DNA of 64,000 nt, taken from the NCBI GenBank assembly GCA_963930655.1, contig OZ005602.1:3913501-3977500 (forward strand), in the 5' to 3' direction. Made by a program: the position numbers and the translations under genes. Positions within the stretch are counted from its first letter, which is position 1; every line of letters starts with the position of its first letter. Positions 23,398 through 35,321 of this stretch are shown one piece after another. Below the pieces are notes generated by a model. That model made no database searches and was not told the origin of the DNA. It saw only the letters and a program-made list of their open reading frames with translations. The DNA is from Myrica gale (lineage: Eukaryota; Streptophyta; Magnoliopsida; Fagales; Myricaceae).

Positions 23398-23760
23398 TTT
23401 TTTTTTTATTATATAAGTATGAGAAGCTTTATTAAAAGAAACAAAATGAGTAACAGTACAAAGAGCTATACTTTTTTTTTATAAGTAAGGAAAATTTTAT
23501 TGAAAGAAAGAAAAAGGTGACAGAACAATACAAAGAGCTGTATTAAACCATCTACAACAAACAGACAAGAAAACTAATAAAATCGCCGAAGTCTACATAA
23601 GGAGAACCCCGCACCCCATTAGCCCATTGAAACAAAGTATGCATCATATTGCCCTTCAAAGTACCTTCCGTTTCTTTCCCTCCATAAGCTCCACCAAATG
23701 CATAATAGAATCATTTTCTACACAACCAACGCCAAAGGGCTATTGAACAAAAATGGAAGG
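23398..23760 (-). mobile_element. Two LINE 3' tail fragments, nested or tandem
   Basis: T-runs at about 23399 and 23471 are each followed by the complement of the local LINE 3' end (ATAAGTAAGGAAAATTTTAT). Both carry the same ACAAAGAGCT-type phrase a short way in, so one tail seems to have landed in another of its own family. The stretch to 23760 matches the LINE sequence at 9783-10001. Confidence 0.6.
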
Positions 23761-24739
23761 TGTATTTATACAAAAATGGAGGACACAAATCTCCACAAAT
23801 TATGGCTTAGTTAAAGGACTCAATCTCATTGATTCGAAGATATTGATGGTTAGTATATATACAGTTTGTATCGGCTACTATCCGCGAGGCATACAGGAAG
23901 CCAATTGGATACCCATGTAGCTAAAGTTTAATATCTTTGATGACAGTGTTGACTGCTCAATTTTCTCTTTCATTTTGGTAGTGAGGAAAACAAGTTGATC
24001 ATACAGTTGGGGAAATTGGATGAACAGGCAACCCAGAAATACTTTCTCCGTTTACTTATCTTGTCTGAAGTTGAACAGGCAAACTCATGGGCATGTATTT
24101 GTTTAATCATTGGATTACAACCAGGATAGGTTATCCATCCAGAAGTGTAGAAAACGACAGAGAGGGTGAATTTACTCCTATGTTCTGTACTGAGATATTT
24201 CAAGACCTTGGAAGACTTGAAAGTGCAGCATGATGTGATTAGCATATTCCCTCTATGATATATGGAATGAATTACAAGCCCAAGACTTAGGGAAAAAAAA
24301 ACAAGCCCAACTGCTGACTTCAGTACATGCTTTTTGTTTTTCTTGGTTCCGTACATGCTTTTGGCCAACTACATAGTACATACTACACAAATAGGCTGAA
24401 ATAGCTAAACGTCATTTCAAGTTTTCTACCTGATGTACTGAGAAGCTTACCTATTTTTCTCACTTTTTTTTTTCCAAGTTACCTATTTTTCTCACTGCAA
24501 GACATTATTGCAGTACCCTACCTCAGGATTCATAGATTCTCTCTCTTTTGCTGTGAAAAATCGATCAAGTAATCTTTTTTTTGGCTGAATGATCAAGTAA
24601 TCAATCTAAGAGCAGGGAAACTGATCATAACACCCTTATAGTTGCAAATATGACTTCAATCATCTGCAGTGAGACTCGAGTTTCATACTTCTGTCTCTCC
24701 AAATGATGCCCAGATTGCATCTAAAATAGGATTGAGATA

Positions 24740-25080
24740 TGGTGCTGGCCTTTATGGTGTTGACTGGTGCTGGTTGACGGCTGAGATTGAATTTTAAAGA
24801 TCCAAGGGTGCTGGTAGTGTCACGTCAATTAATGAGGGTTGATCTGCGAGTTGACCCGTTTTTCTGCTGACCCAGTTGATAGCTATATTAACAGGTCGAC
24901 ATGAACAGGTCCACCGTTACATAAACAGGTTGACCGATACTTGTAGCGGTTGACCGAATCTCATTCGCGGGTCAACTGAAAAACGGGTCAACCCTCATTA
25001 ATTGACGTGACACTACCAACACCCTTGGATCTTTAAAATTCAATCCCAACCTTCCACCAACACCATAGCAGCCAGCACCA
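24740..25080. mobile_element. Fold-back MITE, 341 bp, TA target duplication
   Basis: The left end TGGTGCTGGCCTTTATGGTG pairs with the right end CACCATAGCAGCCAGCACCA. The arms are about 120 bp (shared CTACCAACACCCTTGGATCT and CAATTAATGAGGGTTGA phrases). TA flanks both ends (24738-24739 and 25081-25082), which suggests a mariner-like origin. The loop carries GGTTGACCG motifs like those in the 19255 element. Confidence 0.7.
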
Positions 25081-25089
25081 TAACCGAAC

Positions 25090-28085
25090 CCTCTAAAATA
25101 CCCAGATACCAATACATAAGAATATGCCAGCAAGATACTTTTAGGACTGTAAGTACATATATATGTGCAGTTTAATCTAGGGTTTATGGAACTGGAATTT
25201 GAACGAGAACCCACAATGCAAAACAAATCAAAAGTCTCTCAATGATGACGAGCAACCATCAAAATTCAACAAAGGAAGCAAAAAGTTAAGATTTTCATGG
25301 AGGTTTCATATGAAGCTTGCAGTACACCATATGTATATGTAGCCAACTTCTGTTACATCTGAGAGAAGGAAAAACAAAGCCACAACAACTGAATTATTCC
25401 AATGATTTTGAAAAGAATAGAAAAGAAGAAAAAGAAATCATCTAGCTTGTACTCATCGTCGTAGCAAATGCTTCCGAACCTTGAAATGGTACTGTAAATG
25501 CCAAAGGATGGAATTGCCCAGTGGGAGAAACCGGCCACCCCGAGAGATGCTGCTGGATTTTGCAACCAACCTCATTTCTCCCAAAATAACAAAAATCAAA
25601 AGCTTTTCTCCGCCACCTGCACCCGCTCTAGACCCACCCACTGAGCCATCGTGGCTAGCTCCTGCTCAGTTGGTCTGGCTGAGTGGAGGTGGCACTAGTA
25701 CTAAGACATGTGACTAGTTAGCAGCTTAAAGCAACGACTCATGTACGTTTGCCTTCTGTGCAGGCCATGAAAGAGCGAGCAGAGCAGGTCTTTTATAAAA
25801 AGGAGAGGGGTAGGGGTGGGTGTGGAATTTGGGTTTCTTCCTCTGATGGGTTTCTAATGCCCGCATCTTCCAAGGGATATGCGGCGACCACCACCATTGC
25901 TCCACATTCCACTACATGCTTTAATGGTCGTTCTGTCCATCTATATTCTTTTTAACCTCTCTTTCCCTGCTTTACTATAATGATCTCATTCTAATCTTTC
26001 AACTCACACGCGCCACACGCCACAACCGGCACCCGCCAATGGAAAATGGTCTCATTCACTCCTTTAACAATGGCTTTCAGCAGTTCGCTTTTTCTTCTGT
26101 CTCCATTATTTCTTAACTAAGGTTAAAGTAATGTCATTCATGTTCTAATAAAATATAGGAAGAAGAAAAGCTTTCCCACGTTGGCTCATCTTTCTGTGTA
26201 ATTTCATCCCTCATTCTTGTAAGTGCCGTAATGAATTTGGCAAAAGAAAAATTGTAAGCATGGTAGGTTTGATTTGTCTAGTGAAAGTCAGCATATGAGA
26301 CATTATAGTACGGCTTTAGGTAAGGGCACTAGCCAATATAGGATTTCTTTGGGAATGACGTACGACAACCTAATTCTGATAAATTTGGTGTTTGGTTCTT
26401 TTTAGGTTTGTGGGGATTCATGATGTTGCTTCCAACCAAGCTCAACTCGAAAGAATATCTGAAAGATATTCCGCTAGCTAATGGAGTGCAGATGACCAGA
26501 GTCCACAGATGATGGCTTGGGAATAACCGAATAACCTAGAGGCCAGAAGTGAACACAATGAGTTCTCAGAGTCCTATGAAAGGAGTTTGCTTGTGGGTCT
26601 TAAGTTCGATTTTCGCCCGGACCGTTAAATCTTAAATTGACAATTAAAATTAACTGAAAACAGAAAAAAGAGATTTTTTTTACCCTAAAAAAGAGGTTTT
26701 ATGCTTTGTTTAGCTAATTGAGGGGCAAAAATGTCTTTTGCTCTATTTTCGATTAATTTTAAATTTTTAAAGCTCAATTTAACGGGAAGATACAAATGGC
26801 TGATATTGAAACATCCAGTGCTTAATGTCACAGAATTAGATATCAGTACAGCATACTTGAGGTGTAGCGGGTAAGTACAACATACTTTAGGTGCAATGTG
26901 TACAACATTTATACTTTGATCCGCCATGGCTGGTCTTTTTCTTGGAATAAAGTGATTGCTCATTACGTAGAAAAAAAAAGTGTAATTCCTCGAATTAAGA
27001 TAGTCCAGCCGACTGGTAACTTTTTGTGACAATATGTGCGGTGGCAATTAAGGAGAGTTTAACAGATTATCACCAACTGAAAACTGGTCAATTTGTTTAA
27101 AGACTGGAGAGTTCGATATATTATCACCGACCGAAAACCAATTAGTCGAAGATCGTTAGAGAAACTATGGACTGCCCACAACTTTTGCAGTTTTTTTTCT
27201 TCCCCTGCACTTTGATGCCTTGAGCCAAACTAGAGAAGGAGTGGGTTCTGTTCTAATACGAGGTATTTAATATAGTTTCAGAGGTAGAGTGAGTAGCGAA
27301 GGAAGTCAGGATCTAACTTCTAAGCGTATATGGGTAATGGGTCGATGGTGTTCTACATACTTCAAGGGAAATCGAACTGATACAACTCAAAACGCTTATC
27401 AACCTATACTTTCTACGAAAAGGACTCTGTTTTTGTGTGGTAGTCATTCAGAGTTGCCTCCTCAAAGCCACGTTTTTTAGCAGCCAGTATAAAGCTTTTC
27501 ATCATCCGGTTTAAGCTATCCTGTTGTCGAAGCAGTGTGCCCTGCATAAGATCAGGCCCTTTAGAACGAAGTTATGCCTTCACTGATGAGTTTTTCTAAT
27601 GCTCAATTGAGGGAAAGACACAGAACAACGTGTACAGGGGTTTTAGAATACATTGGAGGCAAAGCCAAGAATAACTAAAGACGACGTTTGAAAAGGACAT
27701 AAATTATGTGAAGTGAAAGTCTTCCTTTGCAAGTTTCTTCAAGAGGCTGGCATATGAAAAGTACTCTGTTCTGTCTCTCTGTTTTGTTAATAATGTGTTC
27801 TCAACATTTCCACGATCAAACACCAGTCTCATCAATAAATAATGCAGTGAATCTAATGAATGCAGTGAATCTAGTGACATCCAAGTATGAAGAAAAGAAC
27901 AACATACCAGAAACCAGAATCCTCCGATGTCTTGAGTTTCATGCAAGAAAATAAAAGGAGAAAAGGTGTTCTGATGACAAAGAAAAAGGCAAAGGCATTA
28001 TCTATATGACCGGTTCTCATGAATAGGTGCATCGAGCCTTGGCCATCAGATAAATCTTCTCCAGCCAAGCACTCTTACCCTTTCT
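25090..28085. other. Intergenic, nothing recognised
   Basis: About 3 kb without a supported gene. Short open frames (25353-25717, 25749-25955, 26685-27047, 27289-27480) lack family features, and several overlap on opposite strands. The last 200 bp belong to the upstream region of the first NDR1/HIN1-like gene and are partly duplicated upstream of the second. Confidence 0.45.
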
Positions 28086-28104
28086 CCCCCCCCCCCCCCC
28101 CCCC
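28086..28104 (+). repeat. C homopolymer of 19 in the leader of the first NDR1/HIN1-like gene
   Basis: An unbroken C-run ends 44 bp before the start codon at 28149. It lies in the presumed 5' UTR or core promoter and is absent from the paralogue, which has an A-rich tract instead (29890-29923). Confidence 0.9.
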
Positions 28105-28148
28105 AATTTGGGGGACACAAAAATAAGCACAAGAAATCATCCTTAGTG

Positions 28149-28736
28149 ATGGCTCCGCCACAAGCAGCGCGGCCAGGACGCTCTAAGCCGCTTCGGACCA
28201 TTGCCTTAGTCTTGCTGACCCTCATTGTCCTGGTGGGTGTAGCTGTGCTTATCACTTGGCTAACAATTAGGCCCCGGCGACTTGTTTTCACAGTTGAAGA
28301 AGGTTCAATCCATAATTTCAACTTAACCGATAACCACCTCAATGCCACCTTTGATTTTGCCATAAGATCATACAATCCAAACTCCAAGATCTCTATATAC
28401 TACGATAAAATGGAAGTGTCTGTGAATTATGATGGCCAAACCATAGCCTTCAATATTGTTGATCCTTTCTTTCAACCTCATCGAAACGCGACTCGTTTGG
28501 AGGTGAAGCTTACAGCTCAATACTTGGCCCTGTTGAAGTCGACATCTCGGGACCTCAGGTTGGAGAGATCATCAGGGAAGATTGAATTAAATGTTCTGCT
28601 GAAGGCAAGGATACGGTTTAAGATTGGAATCTGGAAGTCTCGACATCGTACTCTGAGGAGTTCGTGTTCTCCTGTGTTGGTGCCCTTCCCAAGTTACAAG
28701 CATTTTGAAAGGACATTCTGTGAAGTAGAACTCTGA
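28149..28736 (+). CDS. NDR1/HIN1-like protein (LEA_2 domain), copy 1
   Basis: A single exon encodes 195 residues starting MAPPQAARPGRSKPL. The ATG at 28149 is chosen because it follows an in-frame GTG and matches the paralogue's MANPATQ start. There is a short basic cytosolic tail, one membrane anchor (residues 16-40, LRTIALVLLTLIVLVGVAVL), then an LEA_2 fold (about 65-175). The family motif NPNSKISIYYD lies at 76-86. Possible N-glycosylation sites are NLT 58, NAT 65 and NAT 113. The length is slightly below the usual 200-220. These plasma-membrane proteins are linked to pathogen and osmotic responses, inferred from family only. It forms a tandem pair with the gene at 30091. Confidence 0.93.
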   Translation: MAPPQAARPGRSKPLRTIALVLLTLIVLVGVAVLITWLTIRPRRLVFTVEEGSIHNFNLTDNHLNATFDFAIRSYNPNSKISIYYDKMEVSVNYDGQTIAFNIVDPFFQPHRNATRLEVKLTAQYLALLKSTSRDLRLERSSGKIELNVLLKARIRFKIGIWKSRHRTLRSSCSPVLVPFPSYKHFERTFCEVEL

Positions 28737-28888
28737 GGATTGTTGCTGTTTCTATATGACTATCTTTATCCCCTTATGTCTTGGAATTTGGTTTTCCATT
28801 TTTTTTTTCATATTTTCATCCTGGATTTGTGTGTGATATCATCCTTGTATATTTCCACCAAAAGATTGCTGAGTGTTGAACTTTCTTG

Positions 28889-28937
28889 ATCTTCTTCTTC
28901 TTCTTCTTCTTCTTCTTCTTCTTCTTCTTCTTCTTCT
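28889..28937. repeat. (CTT)n microsatellite
   Basis: About 16 CTT units lie 150 bp downstream of the first NDR1/HIN1-like stop codon, probably within or near its 3' UTR. Confidence 0.95.
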
Positions 28938-30090
28938 TTAGTTCTGTTCTGAGTTCTCCTTGTCTTTGTAGCTACTAAAATTCTAAGGATCAAAGATGTA
29001 TGCTACTTCTGCTATGCTCACTGTTCTTTGACATGGGTCAGTAGCACATCTAACAATGTGTAAACATCTCATGGCTATTGGATTATGCAGACAAATTGGG
29101 GAACAGAAGTGAAAACTTGTACTGAAAGATTAAACAAAATGAATTCATGATTTCTTCCGTCAATTGAAAAGCCTTTCATAGCCATTTAGACAGCTTGTAC
29201 CATGAACATATATAAGACATGGCAAGCTAGACCCAGAAACTACAGATCAAGACAGAATATAAATCTAAGATGAAATTACTTAAACAGAAGATGATTCCTT
29301 GGACAAGAGGTATATGACCCAAAGAGAGAGACACCAAGATGAAAATGTCCTCTGTATACTACCCAGGGTGCCGGAGCTCAAAGCACTACCATATGCTTCC
29401 AGATAGGTTATTTTGAGAGAAGAACTCACAAATTCAAGGTTTTGCTGTTGAATACAAGAATGATCTATAAAATTTTTTATATAAATTGATCATGTGAAGT
29501 GTTCAATCCTTATCTAGGCTAGTGCATAATCTGCTTTGTGTCTTTCTTATGATTACTTTGAAGCTCTTGATGATCTTGTTTCTGATCTATCTGCAGAGTA
29601 CCACAATCCATGTGTGCTTCAATGACCAAATTATCCAAAACCATGTAAATCTTGTGTCTCTACAATTGTTCCTGAATGTTTGTGCATGCACCAAAGACAA
29701 CCATGAATATGTTCCTGTCCAATGAAACCAAAAAGAACTGGATTTTTTAACTGGACAGCTATATAGATATTATAAAATGGATCTAAAACAACATCCCAGT
29801 TTGAAGAAAAGAACAATACTCCGAACTTGAATCCCTTAGATGTCTTGAGTTACCCCGAAGAAAACCAAAAGGGAAAGGTGTACCAATTATTAAAAAAAAA
29901 GAAAAAAAAGAAAAAAAAAAAAAAGAGAGGCAAAAGCTAGCATTGCATTCTCTATATTAGTGTACATGTAGAGGAAGACTGTGTCCCCTTGAACATCAAC
30001 AGCTCTCTTCTCGAGCCTACCAGTCTCTACCTCTATCCCTCTGATTGGGGGACGAGAAAATCATACAAGCACAACAAACTAACTTTCGTT
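28938..30090. other. Spacer between the two NDR1/HIN1-like genes
   Basis: The last part (about 29805-30090) resembles the upstream part of copy 1 (about 27890-28148): GATGTCTTGAGTT and AAAGGTGT phrases recur in the same order. The duplication therefore included promoter DNA. The middle, including open frame 29522-29725, shows no recognisable gene. An A-rich tract occupies 29890-29923. Confidence 0.55.
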
Positions 30091-30696
30091 ATGGCTAATC
30101 CAGCAACTCAGCCCCAACAAGCAGCCCGGCCAAGACACTCTAACCACCTGCTTCGGCTCATTGGCATTGTCTTGCTCGCACTGGTTATCCTGGCGGGTAT
30201 AGCTGTGTTGATCACACGGCTAGTAGTTAAGCCCAAAGCACTTGTTTACACTGTTGAAGACGGCTCGGTCCGTAATTTCAACTTAACTCACGACCACCTC
30301 AATGCCACCTTTGATTTTGCCATAAGGTCGTATAATCCCAACTCCAGAATCTCCATATACTACGATACATTCGACGTGTCGGTGCAGTACGATGACCAGA
30401 TCATAGCGTTCAACATGGTTGATCCTTTCTTGCAACCTCATCGGAACGTGACTCGTTTGGAAGTCAAGATCACAGCTCAGAACGTGACACTTTTGAGATC
30501 GATTTCTCGGAATCTCAGGCTCGAGAAGGCATCCGGGGAGATTGAGCTAACTCTTCTGCTGAACGCGAGGGTGCGTTTCAAGGTGGGAGTGTGGAAGTCT
30601 CAAGATCGTAGTCTGAGAATTTCGTGTTCTCATGTATTGATGCACTTCTCTAGGTTCAAGAATTTTGAAAGGATATACTGTGACGTAGAACTATGA
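30091..30696 (+). CDS. NDR1/HIN1-like protein (LEA_2 domain), copy 2
   Basis: A single exon encodes 201 residues from MANPATQPQQAARPRHSNHL. The upstream open frame has no ATG, so 30091 is the start. It has a membrane anchor at about 21-45 (LRLIGIVLLALVILAGIAVL), then the LEA_2 domain with NPNSRISIYYD at 82-92 and PFLQPHRN further on. It ends FERIYCDVEL, against FERTFCEVEL in copy 1. The two share most residues of the extracytosolic domain; the N-terminal tail and membrane anchor differ more. Family role is membrane-linked defence or stress signalling; specific function unknown. Confidence 0.94.
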   Translation: MANPATQPQQAARPRHSNHLLRLIGIVLLALVILAGIAVLITRLVVKPKALVYTVEDGSVRNFNLTHDHLNATFDFAIRSYNPNSRISIYYDTFDVSVQYDDQIIAFNMVDPFLQPHRNVTRLEVKITAQNVTLLRSISRNLRLEKASGEIELTLLLNARVRFKVGVWKSQDRSLRISCSHVLMHFSRFKNFERIYCDVEL

Positions 30697-30938
30697 GAAT
30701 GCATTTTGCTGTGTCCAATCACTTTTTTTTTCTAGTTTCCTTGGAATTTGTTTGGTTTCCATGATTGCCATGTAGTCAAGCTCCTAGTAATGTTTTCGGT
30801 TCTTCCTCGACATGTTTGTGTGATAATTAGTTTGTATATTTGTCTTGGGAGATATGGATTGTAAAACATTAAATTTATTTTTTTCAAAGTTTTCTTTTTT
30901 TAATTTGAAAGGATATGGTGCTACTTCTATTACTGTAT

Positions 30939-31083
30939 CAATTAGATGGTTCAATTCGGAAAAAGATAAGTATATGAGACATACAACATTCAATATTGCG
31001 TATTAATTACCGAGCAATGTGAATCTCACTACGAGACTCATATGTTGTGTCTATCTTTCTCAAATTGAACCATCCAATTTAAG
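30939..31083. mobile_element. Small palindromic MITE-like element
   Basis: The left half CAATTAGATGGTTCAATTCG pairs with the right half AATTGAACCATCCAATTTAA. Inner stretches around ATATGAGACATACAAC and CATATGTTGTGTCTATCT also pair, giving a near-complete hairpin of about 145 bp. Confidence 0.6.
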
Positions 31084-31501
31084 TATTAAATTAGAGAGGA
31101 TATTTATCTTAACTCGTGAGACATGCGTGCTAATTATAACTCCTAACACCTATGAAGTACTACGTCCTGTGATCATCATCATATAATCATTGTCATGACT
31201 CTATATATGGATTAATTGTGTTACAAGCACATGATGGCTCCAATACAATCAGGCACATTCACACCTTGCACTGTAATCATGCGTTTGCTTTAGTGCTTTT
31301 CAAGGGAATACGTATGATGCGTAATTGTGTCTTGGATGGTTAAAGTAAAGCGTTCTATTGATAAAGGGAAAAAAAATTAGGAGTGGAGCCGAGAATACTC
31401 ATCTTAAATTCCTCAAATAAGGCTTTAATTCTAATAAAGCAAATTTTCTTCTCCCTACTTTTTTTTTGTTAATTTGTGTAAACCGATTGGAGTGTCCATA
31501 C

Positions 31502-31830
31502 AAGTCGCTTTGCATCAAAATAATTTCAAATTTATTGATATTTAAGAGAAATAAATAATATGTGAATCCTACAATATTATGTTGCTCGTATTTATTGTCG
31601 AACAGTGCAAGATCTGGATCTGGTCGTCCAATTCGAACAGTGAATTAGTTGTGACCAAAGGATAGAAATAAAAGTCGTTTTGCATCAAAATCATCTCTAA
31701 TTTACTATCTGAATTGGATATTTAAGATAAATAAATAATATGTGAATCCTACAACATTATGTCGCTCGTATTTATTGTCAGGCAGTGCAAGATCCGGATC
31801 TGGTCATCCAATTCGAACAGTGTTCTAGTT
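31502..31830. repeat. Tandem duplication, period about 170 bp
   Basis: The phrases GTCGYTTTGCATCAAAAT, TAAATAATATGTGAATCCTA, GTGCAAGATCYGGATCTGG and CCAATTCGAACAGTG appear in the same order in two adjacent copies. The copies differ at scattered sites, so the event is older than the CKS-flank duplication. Confidence 0.75.
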
Positions 31831-32320
31831 CCAGTCATTTCCGGTACCGGAACCGGATCCCATTTTAGGGAATTTTCGATTCCGGTACAATTTTTTAAAA
31901 TTTCAAAAAAATTGTAAATTTAATTTAGAGTTTGTCTCTTTCAATTTGGATTAGTTGATGAATGTTTAATTGTTTACTCATTTTTATGGTTAATTATTTT
32001 TTAGTAGTTTTTTTTGTAAATTTAATACACAGTTTATTTTGTTTTGGAATTTAGTTGTTTAGTTGTAATTTTAATAGAGATTATTTTGGAATCCTGAAAT
32101 AGTGAAATATTGTTTTGGAATTTTGTTGTTTAGTTGTAATTTTAATTTAAAGTTATTTGGCCCACAAAATACAACTCAAAAAATTCATTTTTGAGTCAAT
32201 GGACCCAAATTAAATCTACTTTTTAGACCCATATAAGGAACGGAACCGAAATAAAATTTTTGATTCCGATGGGTATCGAAACCGGAACCGGGTCTGTTCC
32301 GGTGTCCACCTTTAGTTTCT
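31831..32320. mobile_element. MITE-like element with CCGGAACCGG-rich ends
   Basis: The left end TTCCGGTACCGGAACCGGAT and right end GAAACCGGAACCGGGTCTGT are GC-rich inverted motifs around an AT-rich core. No coding capacity. No target duplication was confirmed, so the borders are approximate. Confidence 0.4.
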
Positions 32321-33656
32321 CGTGCCGTAACTGCCGTTGTGCGGACTACGGGTTGCCAGGCCCATAGTGTAAATGGGCTTCCCCCTCAAAGGCTCCACCG
32401 CCGACAGTTTGTAAACTAATGGACCCTTAATTGTTCACAAAGGATCCTAAAACGTTGTTTTCAGTTGTCGTTTCGTTCTTCGTGGCTTCTCTAAATCCAG
32501 AAGCCGAGTCAAGTCTTCCCGCTCTATTTGGGCCCATTTTCGTATCCAACAATAAACCTGGGACTTTAATTTGTGGAGTAACCTCTAGACCCTCTACTGT
32601 TTAATAGAGAAATCTATAATCGGCGTGACCCGCTAAGCATACATCCTCAAAGTTACCTTTCGAAAAATTACGTTTGTTTCATGTTTTAAAACGTTTTCCT
32701 CTTACTTTTTTATTAATTCCAATACATTTTCACCAATCTCAATACCTTTTTATAAATTCTAACAACTTTTAACACATTTTTTACCAATCCAAAGAGAATC
32801 TACACTACTTTCAAAAAAACACAAACACAAAAACATATCTCAAAACATAAACCAAACATGTCCCAATATGGACATATGCAGTCAAATAAACCTGCAAATT
32901 GGACATGTGCAGTCAAATAAACCTGACCCAATATGTCTCTCATCGCACGTATCAGTTAAGTTGGAGTATTTTTGTTGCTATAGAGTTGGAACCAAGGACT
33001 ACCATGTGGAAGACATGCACCACATTCACTGGGGCGTTTCGAGCTTTGTCCCTATCTGAAGCACAGAGAGACACCTTGCCATTTCACCCACACCCCGGGA
33101 GGCCACTATGCACCTTTTAATTATCATATATTTTACAATTTGCATATGCAAACTACCAAATTGGATAAATAATACCCTAAAATATCAATAAAATTATACT
33201 TTGCACTCCATTTACAATTTAATAAGTTAAATTGTAAACGGGGTGCAAAGTAAATTTATTGGTAAATTGAGGTGTAATTTTTTTAACATAATAATTTAGA
33301 ATGTAAATAACAAAAGGGATGCTAACTAGAGATTGCGAGATGTATTTTTTAAGCATTAAAAACTCCAAATACTATAAAAAAATTATGGTTAATTATAATT
33401 TGTCCTCTCGAACGACCACTCAATTCTTAAATGTTTACATAAACTTTAACTTGTTGCAATCGGAAGAAGAATGATGTAGCCTTAAGTGGAGTGAATGTTA
33501 GGGTTTAGGAACTTATTCAAATAACAAAAATCCAGCTCCTCTATCTCTATTATACATATATAACCGGTGGATAGGAAATAATTGGCCAATTTGGCCCATC
33601 TCAAAGTAGTGAGTAAGAAAAAGGTTTCGTAAAAAGAAACTCAAAAAGAGCATAGA
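32321..33656. other. Intergenic with small palindromes
   Basis: 32660-32860 looks like a small AT-rich element. 33200-33250 is a near-perfect palindrome (CTTTGCACTCCATTTACAAT pairing with ATTGTAAACGGGGTGCAAAG). No gene was seen. Confidence 0.45.
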
Positions 33657-35318
33657 CACTACAAAAAAAAAAAAAACAGGTTTGTACTGGCGGTCGCTAA
33701 AACCGTTGATACAGGGTGGACAAACGCCTAAAAAATACCTTTACCAGCTTTTTTGTAAAATGACGCTAACATTTATATCTTTAGTGGTGTTTTGTAACCA
33801 CTAAAGATAAAACTTTTAGCATCGCTTTGCGACAAACGTGTGACCGCTACTGTATGTACCCACCTTTAGCAGCGTTTGTGTCAACAAACACTGCTATAGG
33901 TGTATCTATAATAGCATTTTTGACACAAACGCTGCTATAAATATATGTGAAAGTATTTTTATTTTATTAATTAAAAGTTATTTAATATTAATAATTATTT
34001 TATTCCTTTTAATATACATTTTTATTTTGTGATGTATTTGAATAAAATTTATTTTAAATGACCTACTTAATAAAATATATAATTAGTGGGAGTGTTATGA
34101 AAATTGAAGTTGTTATATGATATGTTTTAAATTATAATCCATGATTGTTGTGGTAAATTTATATTTATTGACTAAATCTAAGTAGTTTATAAAACATCTA
34201 TTATCATATTTATAATGAGCATATATATTTTAAATAATTAATAATATAATATTATTTTACTAGGACATATCATGTATATGATAAACACATATATACTATT
34301 TACCGTTTATCCAAAAAACATATATTAATAACAAGTACTAAGAATTTTTAAATACTGAGTATAAAGTTTAAAGTACCTTTAGTACTAAGTAGTAGGCTAT
34401 ATACAAAGCATTTTACTTTTAAATTATAAGTACTAGATATTATTATTACCAACCTATTTTAATTAAGATTATTACACTAGTTATAAAAAAGAGTGTAAAA
34501 AGAATATGCAATGTATTTAATACTAAGTACTAAGATTTTTAAATAATGTTATAAATTACATATTACTATTATTGTCTTAGTTATTTTAGGTACGTCCTAG
34601 GTAATATACAGTGTATTAAAATTACAAACAAAGTAGTAATTAAGATATAATTACAAAATAAATTTTATATCAACGACATGGAATTATTGAAAGTATAGAA
34701 AACAGTAAACGAGTGGGAGGGAAACTGTGCGTGTTCATGATTTATGTTTTTTTCTACAATATGTTCCATCTTCCTTTGTGAAATCTTAATGGCAGAGTTA
34801 CCACTTGGTGAAGATGGTATTGGTGTTGATGGTGTACTAAAGCTACTTTTGCTAATGTTAAGATTAAAGGTATTTTTATTTTATGTTAGAAACTTGTATA
34901 GACTCTTACGTTGTAAGACTTTATTATTTAATCAATGATGAATTATATTTGCTTTATTATTCTTTTTCTTATGTTTTACATCAATGAATTATGGTTATTA
35001 AAATAAATTTGTATTACAAATTAAAATGTAGGTGTTTTTATAAATATAGCTATTGCAAAGTTTTTCTTAAAAAATACGACCTTTTCTAAAACGTTGCTAA
35101 AAAGTTTAAAAATATGTTCCGGATCTTTAGCGGTGGTTGTGACTACCGCTATAGGTCAAGATTTTCACCCGCCGTCGCGAAAACCGATGCTAAAACTTAT
35201 CCTAACGAACATATAGCAATTGTCAAAAAAACGCTAGTATAGATATTTTTAGCCTATAACAACTTTTTCTTGGCCAATAGACCACTGTAGTAGCCCTAGT
35301 TTTTTTTTTTTTGTAGTG
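33657..35318. mobile_element. Non-autonomous CACTA element, 1662 bp, AGA target duplication
   Basis: It starts CACTACAAAAAAAAA and ends TTTTTTTTTGTAGTG, the CACTA superfamily terminal repeat. A 3-bp AGA duplication flanks it exactly (33654-33656 and 35319-35321). Subterminal blocks carry repeated GCGGT/ACCGC and CTATAG motifs (for example 33690-33950 and 35100-35290), the usual transposase-binding arrays of En/Spm-type elements. The middle is very AT-rich with no transposase. An open frame at about 34744-34938 shows no domain. Confidence 0.88.
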
Positions 35319-35321
35319 AGA

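Noticed and set aside
23970-24368. Minus-strand open frame of 132 codons
   Set aside because: It has a hydrophobic stretch but no recognisable family, splice structure or codon bias; not enough to call a gene.
28808-28993. Poly-Glu open frame
   Set aside because: It is the translation of a (CTT)n microsatellite.
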